From positions 62,001 through 126,000 of the forward strand of contig NZ_JASJAV010000004.1 of assembly GCF_030066895.1 (NCBI RefSeq): DNA of 64,000 bases, given 5' to 3'. Positions 39,667-49,114 of this stretch are shown here, in pieces; positions within the stretch are counted from its first letter, which is position 1; every line of letters begins with the position of its first letter. The notes below the pieces were generated by a model. The model saw only the letters and a list, made by a program, of their open reading frames with translations. It searched no databases and was not told the DNA's origin. The translations under genes were made by a program, and so were the position numbers. This DNA is from Breoghania sp. Lineage in GTDB: Bacteria; Pseudomonadota; Alphaproteobacteria; Rhizobiales; Stappiaceae.

Positions 39667-39684
39667 GTCGCGCGTCCGGCCGTA

Positions 39685-41061
39685 TCAGAAAAATTCGAGG
39701 CTGACGCGGAACATCTGTTCCACCTGACGCACCCGATCGGCCGTCGCGAAGATGACGACGCGGTCGTTCGCCTCGATCTGAGTGTCGCCGCTGGGTGTGA
39801 TCACCGTCTTGTCGCGATAGATGGCGCCGACGCGGATCCCGTCCGGCAGATCGACCGCCGAAAGCGGGCGTCCGACCAAGGGCGACGTTTCCAGCGCCTC
39901 CGCCTCGATGACCTCTGCCTGGCCGTTCTGCAGCGAATGAACGCCCCGGATACGGCCGCGACGAACGTGTTGAAGGATCTTCGAAATCGTCACCGCGCGC
40001 GGATTGATGAAGGCGTCGATGCCAAGCGCATGGGCAAACGGGGGATAGCTTGTGTTGTTCAGAAGGCTGAGGTTGCGTCGGCAACCGAGCTTCTTTGCCA
40101 TGACGCAGGACAGGATGTTGACCTCGTCGTCATTGGTCAGGGCCACTATCGTGTCGGCTTCCTGAATGTCGGCTTCGCGCAGGATCTCATGGTCGAGCGC
40201 GCTGCCGTGCAGGATCACCGTGCGTTTGAGGCCGTCCGCGATCTGGATGGCGCGGTCGCGCGAATTCTCCACGATCTTGATCTTGGAGCGCGATTGTCGC
40301 TGCTCCATGTTGCGCGCCACATAAAGCCCGATATTGCCGCCGCCGGCGATGACCACGCGGTTCGCCTCGGGCTCCTCGTGTCCGAAGATCGCAAGCGTCC
40401 GGCGCACGTGTTCCCGCTTGGCAACGATATAGACCAGATCGTTGACCAGCATGGGATCGGCGCTCTTGGGCACGAAAAGGTGGTTGCCGCGCAGCACGCC
40501 GACAACGACGGCGCTCAGATCGGAGAACAGCTCCGTGAGCTGACGGAGCGGCGTGTCGACGACCGGGCAATCCTCTTCGCACAGGATGCCGACCACCACG
40601 ACCTCGTCATCGGCGAAGCGGATGGTTTCCACGGCACCGGGCAGCGACATGCGCCGCAGGACCATTTCGCCCACTTCGATCTCGGGCGATATGATCACGT
40701 CGATCGGCATGTTATCGCGCGAGAAGAGATCGCGCCAATGGGTTTGAAGATAGCTCTGCGCGCGGATACGGGCGACCTTGGTCGGCACGTTGAAGAGCGA
40801 ATGTGCCACCTGACAAGCGACCATATTGACTTCGTCGTAGAGGGTCACGCCGATCAGCATGTCGGCCTGATCCGCTCCGGCCAGCGCCAGCGTATCCGGA
40901 TGGGACCCGTGGCCGACGAAGCCGCGCACGTCGAGCGTGTCGCGGATGGCGTTGACCAGCTTGGGCGAGGAATCGATGACGGAGACATCGTTCTGTTCCG
41001 CCGCCAATTTCTCGGCAATGCCATAGCCAACCTGGCCGGCTCCGCAGATCACCACTTTCAT
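39685..41061 (-). CDS. trkA: Trk system potassium uptake regulatory protein TrkA
   Basis: A 458-residue protein with two RCK modules, each a Rossmann NAD-binding half plus a TrkA-C half. The first dinucleotide loop is GAGQVGYGIAEKLA, the second GGGNIGLYVARNM at about residue 230. TrkA binds nucleotides and gates TrkH from the cytoplasm. In many Rhizobiales trkA follows ntrX, as here. Intact. Confidence 0.95.
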   Translation of the reverse strand: MKVVICGAGQVGYGIAEKLAAEQNDVSVIDSSPKLVNAIRDTLDVRGFVGHGSHPDTLALAGADQADMLIGVTLYDEVNMVACQVAHSLFNVPTKVARIRAQSYLQTHWRDLFSRDNMPIDVIISPEIEVGEMVLRRMSLPGAVETIRFADDEVVVVGILCEEDCPVVDTPLRQLTELFSDLSAVVVGVLRGNHLFVPKSADPMLVNDLVYIVAKREHVRRTLAIFGHEEPEANRVVIAGGGNIGLYVARNMEQRQSRSKIKIVENSRDRAIQIADGLKRTVILHGSALDHEILREADIQEADTIVALTNDDEVNILSCVMAKKLGCRRNLSLLNNTSYPPFAHALGIDAFINPRAVTISKILQHVRRGRIRGVHSLQNGQAEVIEAEALETSPLVGRPLSAVDLPDGIRVGAIYRDKTVITPSGDTQIEANDRVVIFATADRVRQVEQMFRVSLEFF

Positions 41062-41291
41062 CGCGCGCTCCTGAGCTTGCGCACGCCCGTCGTCACCGGC
41101 GCATGCCCCGATCGGGTAGCACGATTGTGCCCGATTGCAAGGATTAGGTTTGGCCCGGCGGCTGACTTCGGCCGTTTCAACGTGAATTCTCCCGGCACTG
41201 ATTTCGTGCCGGACACGGCGATCATATCCCGAATATGTGCAGAATCTCTATGGTCGATCGCCGGTGCCTTAGCGTTACTGCAAAGACTCGA

Positions 41292-42662
41292 TCACGAAAC
41301 GCCGAGCGACTTCAGTTTCCTGTGCAAGGCCGAGCGCTCCATTCCGACGAACTCAGCCGTACGCGAGATATTGCCGCCGAAGCGCTTGATCTGGGCCTCC
41401 AGGTAGTCGCGCTCGAACATCTCGCGGGCCTCGCGCAAAGGCATGGCCATCAGGTGTTCGCCGCCATTGTTGGAGGTCATCGGAGGCAGCGTTGATCCGA
41501 CTTCCGCAGGCAGCATGTCCGCCGTGATTTCCGCCTCACTGTCGCCGCGCGTCAGAATCATTAGCCGTTCCACATTGTTGCGGAGCTGACGGATGTTTCC
41601 GGGCCAATCGTGCGTCTGAAGGACGGCCATGGCATCCGGTGCGATCCGGCGGATCGGCAGTCCGGAGCTGCTAGAAATTTGGTCCATGAAGAAGGATACG
41701 AGTTCGGGAATGTCTTCGCGCCGCTCCGCAAGCCCGGGCACGCGCAGAGGCACCACACCGAGCCGATGGAACAGATCTTCCCGGAACCGCCCTTCCGCGA
41801 TTTCCAGCTCCAGATCGCGCGAGGAGGAGGAAATGATGCGGATATCGACGTGGACGCGGGTCGCACCGTTGACCCGGGTGAAGGTCTGGTCGATCAGCAC
41901 GCGCAGGATCTTGCTCTGGGTTTCGCGCGGCATGTCGCCGACCGCATCCAGATAGAGCGTGCCGCCATGTGCTTCTTCCAGCGCGCCGACCTTGCGCGGA
42001 TGCCCCTCGGCATCGGGCTCCACGCCGAAGAGCTCTTCCTCCATCCGCTCAGGCGTGATCGCAGCCGCGTTGATGGCGACGAATGGGCCGTTGGCACGGT
42101 TCGACAATGCATGAACGGTGCGCGCCGCCAGTTCCTTACCGGAACCGGAGGGGCCTGAGATCAGAATACGACTGTTGGTCGGGGCAACGCGTTCGATGGT
42201 CTGGCGCAGGTGATGAATGGCGGTCGAGGATCCGATGAGCTGGTCCGCCCCGCCGGAGCGCTGGCGAAGTTCGGCGACCTCCTTGCGCAGCTTGGAGGCT
42301 TCGAGCGCTCGCTCGGTTATCAGGACCAGACGATCGGCCTTGAACGGCTTCTCGATATAGTCGTAGGCGCCGCGCTTGATAGCCGAGACGGCGGTCTCCA
42401 CATTGCCGTGACCGGAAATGATGACGACCTGCAGATCGGGGTGCTGCTGCTTGATCTGGTCAAGCAAGGCAAGCCCGTCGAGCCGGCTTCCCTGCAGCCA
42501 GATATCCAGAATGACCAGCGACGGGCGCCGTTCCTCGATCGCGGCAAGGGCAGCGTCGCTGTTGCACGCGGTGCGGGTTTGATAGCCTTCGTCATCGATA
42601 ATGCCGGCAATCAGCTCGCGAATGTCAGCTTCGTCGTCAACAACCAGAACGTCAGACGCCAT
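41292..42662 (-). CDS. ntrX: Two-component response regulator NtrX
   Basis: A 456-residue NtrC-class regulator: receiver domain (VVDDEADIREL; phospho-Asp in LVILDIWL; ISGHG; KPF), AAA+ domain with Walker A GPSGSGKE, and a C-terminal Fis-type helix-turn-helix (GNISRTAEFVGMERSALHRKL). The GAFTGA loop that contacts sigma-54 is absent, as is usual for NtrX of this lineage. The Walker B segment reads LYLDAVGD, with Ala where Glu is expected. The start overlaps the end of ntrY by 11 bases, so the kinase and regulator are coupled. It pairs with NtrY in redox, nitrogen or envelope control. Confidence 0.93.
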   Translation of the reverse strand: MASDVLVVDDEADIRELIAGIIDDEGYQTRTACNSDAALAAIEERRPSLVILDIWLQGSRLDGLALLDQIKQQHPDLQVVIISGHGNVETAVSAIKRGAYDYIEKPFKADRLVLITERALEASKLRKEVAELRQRSGGADQLIGSSTAIHHLRQTIERVAPTNSRILISGPSGSGKELAARTVHALSNRANGPFVAINAAAITPERMEEELFGVEPDAEGHPRKVGALEEAHGGTLYLDAVGDMPRETQSKILRVLIDQTFTRVNGATRVHVDIRIISSSSRDLELEIAEGRFREDLFHRLGVVPLRVPGLAERREDIPELVSFFMDQISSSSGLPIRRIAPDAMAVLQTHDWPGNIRQLRNNVERLMILTRGDSEAEITADMLPAEVGSTLPPMTSNNGGEHLMAMPLREAREMFERDYLEAQIKRFGGNISRTAEFVGMERSALHRKLKSLGVS

Positions 42663-44973
42663 TTGAGTGCACCGGTTCGTTTTCTTGAATGTTTGAAATG
42701 TCCTGGGGGCCTTCCGCAGCTTCTTCCATAGCCTCCTGCGGGACCTCGTCACGGGTCTCCGGGCCTCCGGCGGCAATAATCAGCCGCACCAGCGCCCCGT
42801 GCCCTCCTTCAGCCACTTGCGGTGCATCCATCAATTCGATCCCGCCCCCGTGGTCTTCCATGATCTTGCGTACGATGGCGAGACCGAGCCCCGTACCCTT
42901 CTCGCGCGTCGTCATGTAGGGTTCGAGCAACCGTTGCCGGTTCTCGTGTGGCAGCCCTATGCCGTTGTCGATCACATCGATGAACAGGCGATCAGGCTCG
43001 ACGCGCAACGCGATGGTGATCTGCCCCTTTTCTTTGCCAGCCTCTACTTCAGGCACGGCAAGGACGGCCTCGGCCGCATTCTTGATGACGTTGATCAGCG
43101 CCTGCCCGATGAGCCTGTGATCGAAATAGGCCTCGACCGGATGATCGGGAAGATCGGCCTCGATCGTCACATCCGGATGGCCGACGGACTGAAGGAACAC
43201 GGCCTCGCGCACCGCGGTGACTAGATCCTGCTGTTTCTTCGTCGGCTTCGGCATGCGGGCGAACGAGGAGAATTCATCCACCATGCGCCCGATCTCGCCC
43301 ACCTGGCGCACGATCGTGTTGACGCACTGATCGAAAACCTCACGGTCGGTCTCGATCCGCTTTCCGTATCTGCGCCGGATGCGTTCGGCGGAAAGCTGGA
43401 TCGGCGTCAGCGGGTTCTTGATCTCGTGTGCGATGCGGCGCGCGACATCCGCCCAGGCCGAGGTTCTCTGCGCGCTGACTAGATCGGTGATGTCATCGAG
43501 CGTGACCACATAGCCGTGCTCGTTGCGCGAGGACTGTTCCGTCGTCACGCGCACGTTGATGATCCGCTCCATACCGCCGCGCATCAGCATCATCTGACCG
43601 GAAACGGTCCGCCCGTAGGCGTGAGACAGGGCCGGTTCGATGATCTCACCGATTTCCGGGACGGCGTCGGTCAGGTCGCGGCCGAGCAGCGTCTCGTCTT
43701 CCGCTTCGAGCAGAAGTCTGGCGGACCTGTTCACCAGGGTGATCCGGCTTACGTCATCGATGCCGATAACCCCTGCCGTGACGCCAGCAAGAACCGCTTC
43801 GGTGAAGCGGCGGCGCTGATCGATCTGATCATTGGCCGACAGCAGTGCTTCGCGCTGGTTGCGCAATTGCGCGGTCATGTTGTTGAAGGTCGCGCCGAGA
43901 TTGGCGAGATCGCCTTCGCGGCGATCGATCGGCACCTGAACGTAGAGATTGCCTTCCGACACTTGCCCTGCGGCAGCGATCAATCGTCGGATCGGCGAAA
44001 CCATCGTGTTGGCGAAACCGAATCCTATCCAGATGGCCGATAACAACAGCACTAGTGCGACGCCGGTATAGACGAGTGCGAAGGCCACCTGGACGCCGAA
44101 ACGACTCTTGTCGAGGGCGTTGTATTCTTTCGCCCCCTCCTGCGACATGCGCAGGTAGTCGACCACGCGCGGATCCATCGATCGCGTCACGTACAGATAG
44201 ATATCGTTGTAGGCGGTGAGCTTCATCACGCCGCCGACCTGGCTCGACACGCCGGGAGCGATGAGGACGGGATTGCCGGAATCCGCCTGCTTGAAAGAGC
44301 TTTTCGGCGGCATCAGCACTTCCGCCTTGGGATTGACGGCGGTGCGGGTGACGATCGTTCTGTCGCTCTTCAAGAGGAAGGCTACGGGGATGCCGCGCAG
44401 GGAGGCCTGCGCCTCGAAGAAACTGTCGAACCGCGTCGGCTCGAAATCGTAGACCGACTTTGCCCGGTCGATGTCGTTGGCCATCGCGATCAGATCGGCA
44501 CGCAGGACGCGGGCATGTTCCTGCAGATAGGCGCGGGCAACCGTCAGAGCGTTGTCGATGATCGAGCGGGTGCGTTCCTCAAACCAGCGGTCGAGCCCCC
44601 GGTCCAGTGTGATCGTGGCAACGACGGCGACCAGAATGGCCGGGATGACGGCAATAACGGAGAATAGCCCGACGATCCGCCCCTGTAGCCGTGCCGCGGC
44701 CCGCCCTCTCTTGCGCGCAACCCAAAGGCCGTAGATCTCCCAGGCAATCGCCGCGACGAGGCCGGAAACGAGCACGCCGTTCGTCGCAAGGGCGATCCAG
44801 ACGACTTGTCCGGTCGGCCGGATGGGGGTCAGGCCAGTAAGCACGGCAAAGGTGACGCCGATCGAGATCAGCGACAGCAACATGAAGAAAAGGCCGTAGG
44901 AACGGATCATCCGGTTTCCGCGCGCAGGTATGCGCGGAGGTTTGTCGGATGCCGAGTCGTCTGAAGCCGTCAT
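42652..44973 (-). CDS. ntrY: Sensor histidine kinase NtrY
   Basis: A 773-residue membrane sensor: several N-terminal hydrophobic helices, a periplasmic region, a further helix followed by a HAMP domain (ISPIRRLI-like VSPIRRLIAAAGQV), a PAS domain, the H-box ARRIAHEIKNPLTPIQLSAERIRRRY, and the ATPase boxes NVIKNAAEAV, DNGIGL and GTGLGLAIVRKI. ATG at 44973 is chosen over an upstream in-frame codon because it gives the normal short N-terminus before the first helix. Intact. Confidence 0.94.
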   Translation of the reverse strand: MTASDDSASDKPPRIPARGNRMIRSYGLFFMLLSLISIGVTFAVLTGLTPIRPTGQVVWIALATNGVLVSGLVAAIAWEIYGLWVARKRGRAAARLQGRIVGLFSVIAVIPAILVAVVATITLDRGLDRWFEERTRSIIDNALTVARAYLQEHARVLRADLIAMANDIDRAKSVYDFEPTRFDSFFEAQASLRGIPVAFLLKSDRTIVTRTAVNPKAEVLMPPKSSFKQADSGNPVLIAPGVSSQVGGVMKLTAYNDIYLYVTRSMDPRVVDYLRMSQEGAKEYNALDKSRFGVQVAFALVYTGVALVLLLSAIWIGFGFANTMVSPIRRLIAAAGQVSEGNLYVQVPIDRREGDLANLGATFNNMTAQLRNQREALLSANDQIDQRRRFTEAVLAGVTAGVIGIDDVSRITLVNRSARLLLEAEDETLLGRDLTDAVPEIGEIIEPALSHAYGRTVSGQMMLMRGGMERIINVRVTTEQSSRNEHGYVVTLDDITDLVSAQRTSAWADVARRIAHEIKNPLTPIQLSAERIRRRYGKRIETDREVFDQCVNTIVRQVGEIGRMVDEFSSFARMPKPTKKQQDLVTAVREAVFLQSVGHPDVTIEADLPDHPVEAYFDHRLIGQALINVIKNAAEAVLAVPEVEAGKEKGQITIALRVEPDRLFIDVIDNGIGLPHENRQRLLEPYMTTREKGTGLGLAIVRKIMEDHGGGIELMDAPQVAEGGHGALVRLIIAAGGPETRDEVPQEAMEEAAEGPQDISNIQENEPVHSNGV

Positions 44974-45309
44974 TAAATGCCCGAAACCTGGCTTTTCAGC
45001 GCGAGGATGCGCCGTGAAGATCGCGTAACGAATATCACACAGTGTAGCGAAAATGCGACATAGCAAAGGCGCGAAAAAAGCAGCCCGCAAAGCGTCGCGA
45101 TGCCGAATTTGTGAGGACGAATTTTCGTGAAGAGAGGACGGCTGCCGCAGAGAAAGAACAGGTCGAGAAGTGACGTTCGGCCTAACGGACGGATTAGTAA
45201 GATAAAAATTAGCGTAGCCTGCGACCGGTAACGCGATGCCGTGCGCGACATTGCGTCCTCCGGATCGAAAGCCCGGAGGACCGAATTTCGATCAAGGTAT
45301 TTGCCGCTC
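44974..45309. other. Spacer between ntrC and ntrY with a hairpin
   Basis: No gene. A perfect 9-bp inverted repeat gtcctccgg / ccggaggac (45255-45281) sits 28 bases past ntrC and could end the dusB-ntrB-ntrC transcript, although no U run follows on the minus strand. The ntrY promoter should lie in the more AT-rich part near 45180-45000. Confidence 0.5.
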
Positions 45310-46752
45310 CTAGCGCGAGTTGCGGATCACCTGGATGTTGAGGTCGCGAATCTTCTTGCGCAGCGTATTGCGATTGACGCCAAGAAGCTCCGCCGCCTTG
45401 ATCTGGTTGCCGCGCGTGGCGGCCAGGGCTGACGACAGCAGCGGATATTCCACCTCGCGCAGCACACGGTGATAGAGACCCGGAGGCGGCAGCGCATCAC
45501 CGAAGTTGGCGAAATAGGCGTTGAGGAAGCGCTCCACCGAACCGGAGAGATCCGTCTCGGAGGCATCGCCGTCCTGCTCCTGGGGAGCAGCGGTCTGCTG
45601 GGAGAGTTCCTGCTCCACCAGATTGGCGGTGATGACTTCCTGCGGGTAGAGCGCTGCCAGCCGGTGGATGAGGTTTTCCAACTCACGCACGTTGCCCGGC
45701 CAGGGATAGCGGCGAAGCTGGTCGAGAGCGGTCTGCTCGATCTGCTTGGCGTGAAGCCCTTCCTTTTCCACGAGCGCAAAGAAGTGGCGCACGAGATCGG
45801 GAATGTCCTCGCCGCGTTCGCGCAACGGCGGCAGGCGGAGCGGCACCACGTTGAGGCGGAAATACAGATCTTCGCGGAAAAGCCCCTGATTGATCAGTTG
45901 CCGCAGATCCTTGTTCGTGGCTGCAATGATGCGCACGTCGGTCTTGATCGGCCTCCGACCGCCGACCGCCGTGTATTCGCCCTGCTGCAGAACGCGCAAC
46001 AGACGGGTCTGCGCCTCCATCGGCATGTCGCCGATTTCATCGAGGAACAGCGTGCCGCCGTCGGCCTGTTCAAAACGGCCGGCACTGCGCGCCTGGGCGC
46101 CGGTGAAGGCCCCCTTCTCGTGGCCGAACAGTTCCGCCTCGATCAGATCTTTCGGGATCGCGGCCATGTTGATGGCGACAAAGGGTCCGTTACGACGCTT
46201 GCCATAGTCGTGCAGTGCACGGGCCACCAGTTCCTTGCCGGTACCGGATTCGCCCGTGATCATCACGGTGAGGCCCGTCTGCATGAGACGGGCGAGAACG
46301 CGGTAGATCTCCTGCATGACCGGAGAGCGGCCGACCAGCGGGATATTCTCGCCGTTGTCGTCGGCACCCGTCACCCGCTTCGATTTCGGTTCCGCCAGAG
46401 CCCTACCGACGATGGAGATCAGCTCCTTCAGATCGAAGGGCTTCGGCAGATATCCGTACGCGCCGCGTTCGGATGCGCGGATCGCGGTCATGAACGTGTT
46501 CTGCGCGCTCATGACGATGATCGGCATATCGGGTCGGAGCTTCTTGATCCGCGGCAGCAGATCGAAGGCGTTTTCATCCGGCATGACCACATCGGTGATG
46601 ACGAGGTCTCCGTCGCCGGACGACACCCAACGCCACAAGGTTGCGGCGTTGGAGGTCAACTGCACGGTGTAGCCTGCCCGCGACAGGGCCTGGTTCAAAA
46701 CGGTGCGGATAGCTGCGTCGTCGTCGGCTACGAGAATAGTGCCGCTGGGCAT
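45310..46752 (-). CDS. ntrC: Nitrogen regulation response regulator NtrC (sigma-54 activator)
   Basis: A 480-residue enhancer-binding protein: receiver ([12 protein letters not shown], phospho-Asp in [11 protein letters not shown]), AAA+ domain with Walker A GESGTGKE, intact GAFTGA loop, Walker [11 protein letters not shown] and arginine region [10 protein letters not shown], then a Fis-type helix-turn-helix ([20 protein letters not shown]). It activates sigma-54 promoters of nitrogen genes when phosphorylated. The start lies two bases past the ntrB stop. This gene is clean although its cognate kinase gene is broken. Confidence 0.96.
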   Translation of the reverse strand: MPSGTILVADDDAAIRTVLNQALSRAGYTVQLTSNAATLWRWVSSGDGDLVITDVVMPDENAFDLLPRIKKLRPDMPIIVMSAQNTFMTAIRASERGAYGYLPKPFDLKELISIVGRALAEPKSKRVTGADDNGENIPLVGRSPVMQEIYRVLARLMQTGLTVMITGESGTGKELVARALHDYGKRRNGPFVAINMAAIPKDLIEAELFGHEKGAFTGAQARSAGRFEQADGGTLFLDEIGDMPMEAQTRLLRVLQQGEYTAVGGRRPIKTDVRIIAATNKDLRQLINQGLFREDLYFRLNVVPLRLPPLRERGEDIPDLVRHFFALVEKEGLHAKQIEQTALDQLRRYPWPGNVRELENLIHRLAALYPQEVITANLVEQELSQQTAAPQEQDGDASETDLSGSVERFLNAYFANFGDALPPPGLYHRVLREVEYPLLSSALAATRGNQIKAAELLGVNRNTLRKKIRDLNIQVIRNSR

Positions 46753-46754
46753 GG

Positions 46755-47833
46755 TCAGTCGTTCCTGTCGCTGTCGGACGGTTCACCGCCGATGATCTTG
46801 GCGACCAGCGCCAGCCCGAGCCCCGTACCGTTTATCTTGGTGGTTACGAATTATCTTGGTGGTTACGAAGGGATCGAACAGATAGGAAAGCAGGTCCTCC
46901 GGCACGCCGGGACTGTTGTCGCGGACGCAGAATTCTAGCGGCAGGGAGACCCGCTCCGCCGCGCCTGGGACCGACAGGCGAATGCCCGGCTGTAAGACCG
47001 TGGAGAGAACGATCTCGCCCTCCGCGTCGTCCCCGATTGCCTCGGTGGTGTTCTTCACCAGATTGAGGAAGACCTGAATGAGCTGGTCGCGATTGGTATA
47101 AACCGGCGGAAGGGAAGGGTCGTACTCCTCCACGATGGTGATGTTCCGGGCAAAGCCAGATTCCGCCAGCCGCTTCACGTGGTCCAGCACGACGTGGATG
47201 TTGATCGGCTCGCGATCGATCGGCCGCTCGTCGGAGAAAATCTCCATCCGGTCGACCAGTTTCACGATCCGGTCCGCCTCTTCCATGATCAGGTGGGTGA
47301 GCGCGCGATCATTGTCGTCGCCGGACTGTTCCAGAAGGTGCGCCGCTCCGCGGATTCCGGAAAGCGGGTTGTTGATCTCATGGGCAAGCATTGCCGCAAG
47401 ACTGGTGACGGTGCGTGCTGCTCCTCGGGAAGTGAGTTGACGGTCGACCCTCTCCGCCATCGTGCGTTCCTGAAGCATCAGGGCCACGTGGCCGGGGTGT
47501 TCGGCAATCGGGCTGGCGTAGATATCGACCATCTTCTCCGTGCCGATGCGCGGGGAGGAAATGTCGACCTTGTATTCGTTGACCGGTGCGCCACGCTCGC
47601 GCACCTGCTCGATGAGGGGCAGCAGCGGGCTTCCGAAGGGGACGAAGTAGCTGAGCTTGTAACGCCTGAGAACCGCTCCGCTCGCCCCGAAAAACTCCTC
47701 CTCCGCCGTATTCGCGGCCTCCACCTCACCGCCCGGCGCGACGACCAGGATCGGATGCGGGAGAGCATCCAGAACCGTTGTCTCGCCCTTGGCGGGGAGC
47801 GGACGTGCGCTCCTTGTCAGAATTATCGCTCAT
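46755..47833 (-). pseudogene. ntrB: Nitrogen sensor kinase NtrB, disrupted by a 19-bp duplication
   Basis: NtrB reads PAS-like domain ([26 protein letters not shown]), H-box [25 protein letters not shown]-box [13 protein letters not shown] and G1 [24 protein letters not shown] perfect 19-bp tandem duplication at 46832-46869 then shifts the frame exactly before the G2 box [13 protein letters not shown], so the ATP lid is lost. A second frame change lies near 47795 in the first 15 codons. The original stop is restored when one repeat copy is removed. The start overlaps the dusB stop (ATGA). Without G2 it should not phosphorylate NtrC. Confidence 0.88.
46832..46869. repeat. Exact 19-bp tandem duplication inside ntrB
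   Basis: ttatcttggtggttacgaa is present twice without gap or mismatch. With one copy the coding strand reads [15 protein letters not shown], the universal G2 box context, so the duplication is derived. Confidence 0.96.
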
Positions 47834-48850
47834 GCGGCACTCCGAACATCGCCGTCGCAGAAGATCTCTTCCAAGAGACGCAAAATGACGGCGGGATCTT
47901 CCGCCGTCATGAGGATTCGACGGCTTCCGCCTGCGCATTCGATTCCCGGCGGTATCGAGATACCAGCCAAGATGCTTGCGGGCTGCGCGCAATCCGATGT
48001 GGATGCCGTAATGCGCAAGCAGCGCTTCGTAGTGTTCGCTCACGAGATCGGCGAGCGCCGTACCGCGCGGTGTTTCGGGCACGCTCTCGCCGTTCAGCGC
48101 GGCGCCGATCTGACCGACCAGCCACGGACGGCCGTAATTGGCACGCCCGACCATCACGGCATCGGCGCCCGATCGCGCCATCATATCGCGTGCATCTTCA
48201 ACCGAGGCACAATCGCCGTTGGCGACCAGCGGGATCGTCACCGCATCGCGTACGGCGCGGATGGCACCCCAGTTCGCCTGCCCCTTGTAGAACTGGCAAC
48301 GCGTGCGCCCATGTACCGTTACCATGGCGACGCCAGCCTCTTCGGCGCGGCGCGCAAGTTCCGGCGCGTTGATGGAGGCGTCCCATTCAAGGCGCATCTT
48401 GAGCGTCACCGGGATCGAGGTGGCGGCGATCGTCGCTTCCACGAGCGTCATAGCGTGGTCGAGATCGCGCATCAGCGCGGAGCCGGAATACCCGGTCGTC
48501 ACCTGCTTGGACGAGCACCCCATGTTGATGTCGATGATGTCAGCGCCCGTGGTCTCCGCCACGCGTGCGCCTTCGGTCATCCAGCACGCCCCGCGGCCGG
48601 CCAACTGAACGACACGCGGGAAGATCCCCTCGTTCACCGAGCGCAGAACCGTTTCCTCGTTGCCGTCGACCAGTGCGTCGCTCGCCACCATTTCGGAGAT
48701 TACCAGACCGGAGCCGAACCGCGCTGCAATGCGGCGAAATGGCAGACCGCTTACCCCGTACATCGGCGCCGAAAAGGACCTGTTGCGCAAAGCTACGCCG
48801 CCGATTACCAATGGCGCACCCTTTGCCGGTTGCTCATCGCGCTCCGGCAT
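47830..48850 (-). pseudogene. dusB: tRNA-dihydrouridine synthase (NifR3/DusB type), C-terminal frameshift
   Basis: FMN-dependent tRNA-dihydrouridine synthase: SAPMYGVSGLPFR at the start, INMGCSSKQVTTGYSGSALM with the catalytic Cys region, VTLKMRLEWD, VTVHGRTRCQFYKG, PLVANGD and DAVMVGRANYGRPWLV. The frame is clean for about 300 residues. An extra base near 47953 then shifts it in the tRNA-binding helical domain; the native end (ILMTAEDPAVILRLLEEIF) continues in another frame. The catalytic barrel would be made, fused to an unrelated tail. It is the first gene before ntrB, the ancestral nifR3-ntrBC order. Confidence 0.85.
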
Positions 48851-49114
48851 CACCGCTTCCGCCTCTGACGCACCTGCCCGCCCTTCGGCCGATCAACAAT
48901 CCTGTTCCACACCTTAGTTCGGTCGCCATGCTTATTTGGTGAGCGTTGCTCTTAATTGCACATATATTAGCCATAGTTTGGTGCTCGGCAAGGGATTGCG
49001 TACAATTTGTACAAGAAAATTGTCTCTCCGGTTGTTTTGAACGACAAACGGTTGCCCGATCCGGCGGTAGTGATGTCGTGATGGGCTAAAATCAAGCTGG
49101 GAAACGCAATTATC

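Noticed and set aside
38869..41406. Very long plus-strand open frame opposite trkA/trkH
   Set aside because: It is antisense to two clearly conserved genes and its translation is low-complexity, rich in Arg, His and Gly; it is a GC-rich shadow frame.
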